A stretch of 12,240 bases of DNA from an uncultured Collinsella sp. (GTDB lineage: Bacteria > Actinomycetota > Coriobacteriia > Coriobacteriales > Coriobacteriaceae), in contig CATYSO010000033.1 in NCBI GenBank assembly GCA_958412345.1, positions 1-12,240 of the forward strand. The letters run 5' to 3'. Shown in pieces: positions 7,004 through 12,240 of the stretch (the first letter of the stretch is position 1; every line of letters starts with the position of its first letter). The notes below the pieces were generated by a model. It worked only from the letters and a program-made list of their open reading frames with translations, made no database searches and was not told the origin of the DNA. The position numbers were made by a program, and so were the translations under genes.

Positions 7004-8410
7004 ATGCGCCAAAACGGATCCAACTTAAACGGGCACTCCGGTGCGCGTCCGACGGCTCGCCGCGACCTGGGGCAGCTGCCCAGCGGCCAGCGCAAACGCC
7101 GTCGTAAGCCCGGCGCGATGTACCTCAACCATAGCCGCGGGTTTAGCGACCGCAGTGCGCGCGTTGGCAACGGGCGCTCGCCCCGCCGTCCATCCCGTCT
7201 GCCCTATGCGCTCATCGCCGTGGGCTGTGCGCTCGTGCTGTTTATCGCTGCCGTCGTGGGCTACGTCAACCGCAGCGTGGACGTGGAGCTCAACGGACAA
7301 AAGACCGCGGTGCGCGTGGGCTCAACGCTGCAGAATCTTATCGACGACCAGGAGCTGACCGACACCTATGACGCGGGCGACCTGCTGGCCGTCGACGACA
7401 GCGTGCTCAAGCGCCACGGGGGCGAAAAGCTGTCGGTGAAGGTTGACGGCAAGCGTGTGAAGCAGGGCAAATGGGATAGCCGCGAACTTGCCGGCGGCGA
7501 GAAGGTGACGGTCAAAGACGGCCGCAACATCTACGAGAAGCACGAGGTGCAGGCCACGACCATCGAGCCCAAGCTGAAGGTCGAGGGCACGGGCGCCATC
7601 GAGTATGTGCAGACATGGGGCGTCCAGGGTCGCTCCGAGGTGTGGGTCGGCGAGCAATCGGGCAAGACGCAGGACCGTGGCGAGGTTGTGCCCGCCACCG
7701 ATTGTGTGGTTGCCTGTGCCAGCGTGGCTCCCAAGGGCAACGAGAAGGTCGTTGCCCTGACGTTTGATGAGGGACCGAGTGGCGCGACCAAGCAGATCTT
7801 GCAGGTGCTCAAGGAGAAGGGCGTGAGCGCTACGTTCTTCCTTTCGGGCGATGCCGCCGAAGCCTCGCCCGCTACCGCCAAGGCGATTGTCGATGCCGGG
7901 TGCGAGATTGGCTCCAACAGCTACAGCGATGATTCGCTCAAGGGCGAGGATCGCGAGACGGTGCGTAAGCAGATCGCGAAGGGCACCGAGGCGATTAAGT
8001 CGGCGACCGGCGTCGAGACGATGTTGCTGCGTGCCCCCTACGCCGCGTTTGACGAGCAAAACTGGATTGATGCGATGGACCTGGTGTCCGCCGTGGTTTC
8101 GTGGAATATCGATTCGGGTGACTGGCTGCTCAACGGTGCCGACGAGCAGGTCTCGACGGTGCTGGATTCGGTGACGCCGGGCAATATCGTGCTGCTCACC
8201 GATAGCGATGAGTGCTCCGAGCAGACGCTCGAGGCGCTGCCGCAGATTATCGATGGCCTTGTCGCCGACGGCTACAAGATCGTGACGCTCAGCGACCTGG
8301 TCAAGACGGACACGGCATTGAGCAAAAAGCTCACCTCGCTCACCAAGGTTTCCATGCCCAAAAATGCCGTGTTCCCCCAACTCCCCGAGGACGACGACAC
8401 CGCAGAGTAG
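7004..8410 (+). CDS. Membrane-anchored NodB-fold protein, probably inactive polysaccharide deacetylase
   Basis: A 468-residue protein with a basic cytoplasmic N-terminus (1-65), one membrane helix (about 67-88), an extracellular beta-rich region (about 90-240) whose first part recalls DUF348/ubiquitin-like modules of cell-wall proteins, and a C-terminal NodB fold (about 245-435). The NodB motifs are recognisable but degenerate. TFDDGP is TFDEGP (253-258), so metal Asp becomes Glu256. The HxxxH metal pair in GNHTYSH is replaced by Asn305 and Asp309. The catalytic His of LLHD becomes Thr399. Asp255, the RAPY motif (343-346) and Trp367/Trp374 remain. Active NodB esterases need the Asp-His-His metal set, so deacetylation looks unlikely; a wall-binding or structural role is inferred. 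Start ATG 7004 follows GGGAGGG (6994-7000). Confidence 0.82.
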   Translation: MRQNGSNLNGHSGARPTARRDLGQLPSGQRKRRRKPGAMYLNHSRGFSDRSARVGNGRSPRRPSRLPYALIAVGCALVLFIAAVVGYVNRSVDVELNGQKTAVRVGSTLQNLIDDQELTDTYDAGDLLAVDDSVLKRHGGEKLSVKVDGKRVKQGKWDSRELAGGEKVTVKDGRNIYEKHEVQATTIEPKLKVEGTGAIEYVQTWGVQGRSEVWVGEQSGKTQDRGEVVPATDCVVACASVAPKGNEKVVALTFDEGPSGATKQILQVLKEKGVSATFFLSGDAAEASPATAKAIVDAGCEIGSNSYSDDSLKGEDRETVRKQIAKGTEAIKSATGVETMLLRAPYAAFDEQNWIDAMDLVSAVVSWNIDSGDWLLNGADEQVSTVLDSVTPGNIVLLTDSDECSEQTLEALPQIIDGLVADGYKIVTLSDLVKTDTALSKKLTSLTKVSMPKNAVFPQLPEDDDTAE

Positions 8411-8510
8411 CCATGTAAGAACGTCCCCAATGACTATGTCACGGATACGTCAGCGTTTGGTATGCCTGCAATGTGCAGCGCATAAATTCGGTGCCGCAGC
8501 GCGATGCTGA

Positions 8511-8519
8511 TGCTATAGT
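8511..8519 (+). promoter_or_regulatory. Extended -10 promoter of the MgtE-like/NRMT operon
   Basis: TGC followed by TATAGT (8514-8519) matches an extended -10 element, which can work without a good -35 box; the hexamer 17 bases upstream (GTGCCG, 8491-8496) is poor. Transcription would start near 8526, leaving about 207 untranslated bases before the TTG start at 8733, unusually long for such a compact genome. Confidence 0.6.
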
Positions 8520-8525
8520 TACTGC

Positions 8526-8732
8526 GGTTAATGAGGGTCAAGAGAAAGGTTACAGGTGAAATCCAAACCTCGACCATACAGTCGATGACCCCATGCAGGT
8601 GCTTTCTGCGCGTGCACGGGGTGTGAGCGCCGAGCGGCGTGCCGCCCGCGCATGCGTATACATGTCTAAAAGTCCACGGATTGCGTGCCGGCATGGTCAC
8701 GCGGTCCGCAGGAATAATGATGGGGAGCACCA
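8526..8732 (+). ncRNA. Candidate structured cis-regulatory leader of the Mg-transport operon
   Basis: By eye, the leader can fold into a three-way junction: GGGTCA (8535-8540) with TGACCC (8586-8591), enclosing AGGTT/AACCT (8547-8551 with 8566-8570, inner GG/CC) and CGAC/GTCG (8571-8574 with 8581-8584). A competing hairpin, ACCCC-A-TGCA (8588-8597) with TGCA-C-GGGGT (8613-8622), uses the same ACCC bases, so the two cannot coexist. A third hairpin (8677-8708) has 13 pairs, two of them G-U, and one bulge, and ends 13 bases before the ribosome site GGGGAG (8722-8727). The gene context points to Mg2+ or another divalent ion as ligand. The conserved M-box sequence blocks are not recognisable. Structure is read by eye without energy calculation. 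Confidence 0.5.
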
Positions 8733-10577
8733 TTGAATTATCTGAGTGAGATGCTCAAATTGCCGGTCTTGGACGTCGACGGCGAAAAGCTCGGCGTGGT
8801 CAACGATTTTGGCATTGCAACCGGCGAAGTTTTTCCGCACGTGACGTCGCTCGCGTTCCGTGGTCCCGGCAAGACGCCGTTTATGATCAGCTGGCGCAAA
8901 TGGGTCGACCGTATCGACGAGACGGGCGTGTACCTCAAGACGTCGGCCACCGAAATCCGCTTTTCGTACCTGCAACCGACCGAGCTGTTGCTGGCGCGCG
9001 ATGTTCTCAACAAGCAGATCGTCGACACGCAGGGCATGAAGGTCGTGCGCGTAAACGACATCAAGTTCTCCATGTCGGGCGAAAACCAGCTGCGCCTGCT
9101 GGGTGCCGAGGTCGGTGCCCGCGGCCTGTTGCGCGCGATTAGCCCCGCGCTCGAGCATGTCGTCGAGGGCTTTATGAAGCATCTGGGCAAGCCGCTCAGC
9201 GAGGACATCATCGCCTGGTCCTACATGGACCTGCTTGACCGTTCGACTAAGAACATCCAGCTCTCGGTTTCGCACAAGACGCTTGGCGAGCTGCACCCCG
9301 CCGACATCGCTGACATCATCGAGCAGCTCGACCCGCGCCTACGCGCGCAGGTGTTCGCGCAGCTCGATACCGCCCAGGCCGCCGAGGCCATCTCGGAGTT
9401 CGATGACGACGAGCTCATGACCGAGATGCTCGAGGGCCTGTCCGACACGGACGCATCGTCGATGCTGGCCATGATGGACCCGGACGACGCTGCCGACCTA
9501 ATCGACGAGCTCGATTATGAGAAGGCCGAGAAGCTCCTGCGCCTGATGGGCGTCAAGGAGGAGAAGGCGATTCGTAATCTGCTGGGCTACGAGGACAACA
9601 CCGCCGGCCGCATCATGACCTCGGAGTTTGTCTCGCTGCCCGCCACGGCGACGGTCGGCGATGCCATCGAGGCGATTCGCAAACTCGACGAGGATTTTGA
9701 GAGTGTCTATTACGTCTATACCGAGGATCCGAGCGGCATGCTGACGGGCGTGCTTTCGCTGCGCACGCTGATCGTGGCCGACCGCGACGCCACGCTGGGC
9801 CAGCTCGCCTATCGCGATCTGGTCTACGTGTCGCCCGACGAGGACCAGGAAGACGTGACGGACGAGATGACCAAGTACGACCTGGTTGCCATCCCTGTCT
9901 GCGACGAGAACCGTCATATCCTGGGTATCGTGACCTTCGACGACGCCATGGACGTTATCGCCGAGGAGCATCAGGAGGACTTGCAGATCGCCGGTGTCGG
10001 CTCGGGCGATAGCGCGTCGGACGACTCGACGAACGTGCTCAGCTGGTTCGTGCATCGTCAGTACTGGGTCGTCGTGTGGGGCATCGCCTCGTGCATTATG
10101 GCGACGGTGCTGGGGACGGCGCTGGGCTCCGCGCATCTGGTGGTGTTCCCCATGTGCGCCATGCCGCTCGTGCTGCTGGCTGCCTCGCGCACGGTGTCGT
10201 TCGTCAAGAACTACTTCCTCGAGTACGACGGTCACGACGACGAGCCCAAACCGTACCTGGGATTCTTCTTCCAGAGCACGGGTATGGGCCTGATCCTTTC
10301 GCTTGTTACTTACCTGTGCGCGCAGCTGGTACGCACCGCCGCGTTCCCCGATGCCTCTATGTTTGAGGAGCAGCTCTTTACCGGCTGCTTTAACATTGCC
10401 GCCATCATCTGCCTGGTGGGCAACATGAGCGCCGTGATTTACCTGATGGTGCTGTTCTGGCGCGATGAGCACGACCTTAACACGTCGGGTACCGCCATGA
10501 ACGTCATCGCCGTCATGATCTCGTGTGTGGCGTACTGCATCGCCGCGGTGCTGCTCACCATGTCGGTCATGGGATAG
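8733..10577 (+). CDS. MgtE-like protein: PRC units, MgtE-N, CBS pair, degenerate channel domain
   Basis: A 614-residue protein. Residues 1-165 form two PRC-barrel-like units; 184-285 match the MgtE N-terminal superhelix (LGELHPADIADIIEQLDP); AGRIMTSEFVSLP (291-303) opens a CBS pair (to about 420); 442-613 hold five membrane helices as in MgtE. The cytoplasmic part of MgtE senses Mg2+ and gates the channel. Here the helix-2 GGNAGxQ-type motif is missing (CAMPLVLLAASRTVSF instead). In helix 5, after TSG (584-586), Val594 stands where MgtE has its pore Mg2+-binding Asp (Asp432 in Thermus). It may therefore be a sensor or regulatory partner rather than a normal channel. The start is TTG, with GGGGAG (8722-8727) five bases upstream; nearby ATGs are out of frame. 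The transporter gene follows after eight bases. Confidence 0.85.
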   Translation: MNYLSEMLKLPVLDVDGEKLGVVNDFGIATGEVFPHVTSLAFRGPGKTPFMISWRKWVDRIDETGVYLKTSATEIRFSYLQPTELLLARDVLNKQIVDTQGMKVVRVNDIKFSMSGENQLRLLGAEVGARGLLRAISPALEHVVEGFMKHLGKPLSEDIIAWSYMDLLDRSTKNIQLSVSHKTLGELHPADIADIIEQLDPRLRAQVFAQLDTAQAAEAISEFDDDELMTEMLEGLSDTDASSMLAMMDPDDAADLIDELDYEKAEKLLRLMGVKEEKAIRNLLGYEDNTAGRIMTSEFVSLPATATVGDAIEAIRKLDEDFESVYYVYTEDPSGMLTGVLSLRTLIVADRDATLGQLAYRDLVYVSPDEDQEDVTDEMTKYDLVAIPVCDENRHILGIVTFDDAMDVIAEEHQEDLQIAGVGSGDSASDDSTNVLSWFVHRQYWVVVWGIASCIMATVLGTALGSAHLVVFPMCAMPLVLLAASRTVSFVKNYFLEYDGHDDEPKPYLGFFFQSTGMGLILSLVTYLCAQLVRTAAFPDASMFEEQLFTGCFNIAAIICLVGNMSAVIYLMVLFWRDEHDLNTSGTAMNVIAVMISCVAYCIAAVLLTMSVMG

Positions 10578-10585
10578 GTGGTCGC

Positions 10586-11848
10586 GTGCAAAACACGAAG
10601 CAAAAGGCGAGCGCCAAGCAAAAGCTGACCATTGCGGCCATCTTTGGCGCCATGGGTCCCGGTCTGCTGGCGGCGCTTTCGGGCAACGATGCCGGTGGCA
10701 TCGCCACGTATTCCAGTGCGGGCGCCAGCTATGGCTACAAGATGCTCTGGATGCTTCCCGTCATGACCGTGCTGCTTATCGTGACGCAGGAGACCGCGGC
10801 GCGCTGCGGATGCGTCACGGGTAAGGGCCTGGCGTCGCTCATTCGCGAGCGCTTTGGCGTGCGCAAGAGCGTGCTGGCCATGGCGGCGCTGCTGATCGCC
10901 AACACGGCCGTGACCATCTCGGAGTTCGCGGGTATCGCGAGCGGCCTTGCCCTGTTTGGCGTTCCGGCGAGCATTTCGGTGCCGCTTGTGGCGCTGCTGG
11001 TGTGGATGCTTACCATGTCGGGCAGCTTCCAGCGCATCGAGAAGATCTTGCTGCTGGTGAGCTGCGTGTTCGTGACCTATATCGTCGCCGCGTTTATGGC
11101 TGGCCCCAACTGGGGCGAGGTCGCAGTCGACTTGGTCGTGCCCAATATTCAGAATGATCCCAACTACGTGTCGCTCGTGGTCGCAACAATCGGTACCACC
11201 ATCGCACCGTGGATGATCTTCCTAGCGCAGAACAACGTGGTCGATAAGAACGCGGGCGAGGACGACATCGTGCTGCAGCGTATCGATACCGTAAGCGGCT
11301 CGATTGCTGCCGATATAATCGCCGGCTTCATTATCATCACGACCGGTACGGTGCTGTTCCCGGCGGGTATTCAGATTAGCGATGCCGCTGACGCCGCCCG
11401 TGCGCTGGAGCCTATCGCGGGCCAGTGGTCCACGGTGCTGTTTGCCTCTGGTTTGGTTGCGGCGAGCTTTTTGGCTGCGTGCGTGCTGCCGGGTGTTACG
11501 TCCAGCGCCATCTGCGAGGCATTTGGCTGGGAGCGCGGCGCCGATCGCAGCTGGGACGAGGCTCCGGTCTACCGCGGCATCATTACCGCCATTATTGGTA
11601 TCTCGGCCGTGCTGGTGCTTATGCCCGGTGTCGATCTGTTCCAGATTATGATGACCTCGCAGGTCATCAACGGCGTGCTGCTGCCCGTGGTCTTGGTATT
11701 TCAGGTGGTTATCGCGGCCGACCGCCACATTATGGGCGCCAACCGCAACGGCCGCGTGTGGAACGTGCTCACGTGGGCGACCATCGGCGTGATTACGGTG
11801 CTGACAGTTGTTATGTTTGTGCTGCAGGCGATGGGTTACAGCGCCTAG
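10586..11848 (+). CDS. SLC11/NRAMP family transporter, NRMT-like (probable Mg2+)
   Basis: A 420-residue protein with about 11 membrane helices. The first carries GPGLLAALSGNDAGGIATY: Asp35 is kept, but the classical DPGN is DAGG (35-38). In helix 6 the classical MPHxxxLHS is replaced by APWMIFLAQ (207-215), so the transition-metal-selecting Met becomes Ala207 and the His becomes Trp209. These changes fit the NRMT clade, which moves Mg2+ and Mn2+ without proton coupling; a member from Eggerthella lenta has been characterised. Import of Mg2+ is thus the best prediction. The start is GTG 10586, with AGGTGG (10576-10581) four bases upstream; reading further upstream would overlap the previous gene by 55 bases. 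It forms an operon with the MgtE-like gene and ends at a terminator. Confidence 0.87.
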   Translation: MQNTKQKASAKQKLTIAAIFGAMGPGLLAALSGNDAGGIATYSSAGASYGYKMLWMLPVMTVLLIVTQETAARCGCVTGKGLASLIRERFGVRKSVLAMAALLIANTAVTISEFAGIASGLALFGVPASISVPLVALLVWMLTMSGSFQRIEKILLLVSCVFVTYIVAAFMAGPNWGEVAVDLVVPNIQNDPNYVSLVVATIGTTIAPWMIFLAQNNVVDKNAGEDDIVLQRIDTVSGSIAADIIAGFIIITTGTVLFPAGIQISDAADAARALEPIAGQWSTVLFASGLVAASFLAACVLPGVTSSAICEAFGWERGADRSWDEAPVYRGIITAIIGISAVLVLMPGVDLFQIMMTSQVINGVLLPVVLVFQVVIAADRHIMGANRNGRVWNVLTWATIGVITVLTVVMFVLQAMGYSA

Positions 11849-11870
11849 CGTCTCTTTTGGGGCTTCGAGC

Positions 11871-11902
11871 GGGCCGTAGCGATGGGCTGCGGCCTGTTTT
11901 TT
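11871..11902 (+). terminator. Rho-independent terminator of the Mg-transport operon
   Basis: GGCCGTAGC (11872-11880) pairs with GCTGCGGCC (11886-11894), nine pairs with one G-U, around a five-base loop, followed by six T residues (11897-11902). It begins 23 bases after the transporter stop codon. Confidence 0.88.
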
Positions 11903-11994
11903 GCTTGCTATAGGGGGTTAGTTATATAGCAGTGGGCAAATAATGCCAAATATGAGTACTGTTGCTAGGGCGATAGCATTTATGTGCAAGAAGA

Positions 11995-12024
11995 TAATGT
12001 ACACAATCTAGAGTGTGTACATTA
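11995..12024. promoter_or_regulatory. 30-bp palindrome with two TGTACA cores
   Basis: TAATGTACACA (11995-12005) and TGTGTACATTA (12014-12024) are perfect reverse complements, separated by eight bases. Each arm contains TGTACA (11998-12003 and 12016-12021). The symmetry suggests a dimeric repressor site; TGTACA cores are known in YefM-type antitoxin operators, though with closer spacing. No gene follows within the window on either strand that it would obviously control. Confidence 0.5.
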
Positions 12025-12093
12025 AAATTCGCCTCAACAGGCTTTAATCCAGCTAGGTTGGCCGCTCTAGGGGTTTACGGGGATCGCTCAGGC

Positions 12094-12129
12094 GCCATTT
12101 TGGGCGGATTTGCCTGCTACTAAAATGGC
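12094..12129. repeat. Hairpin overlapping the right inverted repeat
   Basis: GCCATTTT (12094-12101) pairs with AAAATGGC (12122-12129), and two further pairs (one G-U) are possible, around a loop of 16-20 bases. It overlaps the start of the right 19-bp repeat arm by two bases. There is no following T run on the + strand, so it is not a classical terminator. Confidence 0.4.
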
Positions 12130-12240
12130 AACAGTACTCATATTTGCCCTTTTTTGACCACAGCCCCTTGGCATGTTGTTACGAAGGGTCGCGCGCGCAG
12201 ACGTGGTGTAAGAGCGTCCTGAGGTCCGTCGCTGCAAATC

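Larger units (their letters stand above)
8411..8732 (+). other. Non-coding stretch holding a promoter and a long leader
   Basis: These 322 bases between the NodB-like gene and the MgtE-like gene contain no credible long gene. The first hundred bases (8411-8510) show no terminator or clear structure. From 8511 on there is an extended -10 promoter and a leader of about 207 bases with several stable helices, described separately. Confidence 0.7.
11947..12146. repeat. Pair of 19-bp inverted repeats enclosing 162 bp
   Basis: CAAATATGAGTACTGTTGC (11947-11965) recurs exactly as its reverse complement at 12128-12146. Outside the perfect arms, 11932-11946 and 12147-12161 still agree at 11 of 15 positions. 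No coding sequence lies inside and no target-site duplication is clear. A non-autonomous repeat element or a pair of binding sites would both fit. Confidence 0.7.
11903..12240. other. AT-richer non-coding end of the window
   Basis: No credible gene is visible in these 338 bases. They are richer in A and T than the rest of the window and hold the 19-bp inverted repeats, the TGTACA palindrome and a hairpin listed separately. The last 80 bases show nothing I can name; they may be upstream of a gene outside the window. Confidence 0.6.

Noticed and set aside
42..8433. GTCCCCAATGA present at 42-52 and again at 8423-8433, both in non-coding DNA
   Set aside because: Several 11-base matches are expected by chance in a window of this size and no longer similarity surrounds them. 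It could be part of a dispersed genomic repeat, but the window alone cannot show it.
8547..8591. Resemblance of GGTGAAATCC...CGAC...AGTCGATG to the second half of an FMN riboswitch, and of GTTACAGGTGA to the start of an M-box
   Set aside because: The matches are short. The first half of an FMN aptamer is missing between the promoter and this segment, and the M-box blocks expected after GTTAGGTGAGGCTCC are absent. The gene context also does not fit flavin control.
11953..12010. Short frame starting ATGAGTACTGTTGC inside the left inverted repeat
   Set aside because: Only 19 codons, no ribosome-binding site, and it lies across the repeat arm and palindrome, which explain the sequence better.

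Overview
The window is GC-rich and densely coded, mostly on the + strand. It most likely comes from the chromosome of a coriobacterial actinobacterium (Collinsella or a close relative). That placement is inferred from base composition, gene content and an NRMT-type SLC11 magnesium transporter of the kind studied in Eggerthella lenta; there is no rRNA or other marker to prove it. I see no phage, CRISPR, tRNA, rRNA or transposase gene.

Layout. (1) 136-1332: a DUF362 protein with two [4Fe-4S] clusters, ending at a bidirectional terminator (1380-1419). (2) 1465-2430, minus strand: a membrane-anchored alpha/beta hydrolase, with a clear sigma-A promoter overlapped by palindromic operator-like sites. 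(3) 2617-3300: a hemolysin III/PAQR-like seven-helix membrane protein, divergent from the hydrolase. (4) 3415-5643: a CNNM/CorC-type membrane protein with paired CBS domains, then an unnamed protein whose first half resembles the N-terminal domain of cyanophycin synthetase, without the ligase domains. (5) 5787-8410: a YtxH-like envelope protein, an overlapping PRC-barrel protein, a GC hairpin, and a membrane-anchored NodB-fold protein whose metal and catalytic residues are nearly all replaced. (6) 8411-8732: a 322-base non-coding stretch with an extended -10 promoter and a strongly structured leader. (7) 8733-11848: a two-gene operon encoding a PRC/MgtE-N/CBS protein with a degenerate MgtE channel domain, and an NRMT-like SLC11 transporter. 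(8) 11849-12240: a terminator and an AT-richer stretch with 19-bp inverted repeats around a TGTACA palindrome.

The coherent theme is divalent-cation handling. In the 8733-11848 operon, an MgtE-like cytoplasmic sensor, whose channel part seems to lack the key metal-binding Asp, is coupled to an SLC11 transporter with the NRMT (Mg2+) signature. Both are transcribed behind a leader RNA that can form mutually exclusive helices. The best candidate for something undescribed is this leader plus sensor plus transporter unit. The stand-alone cyanophycin-synthetase-like N domain and the NodB pseudo-enzyme come next.
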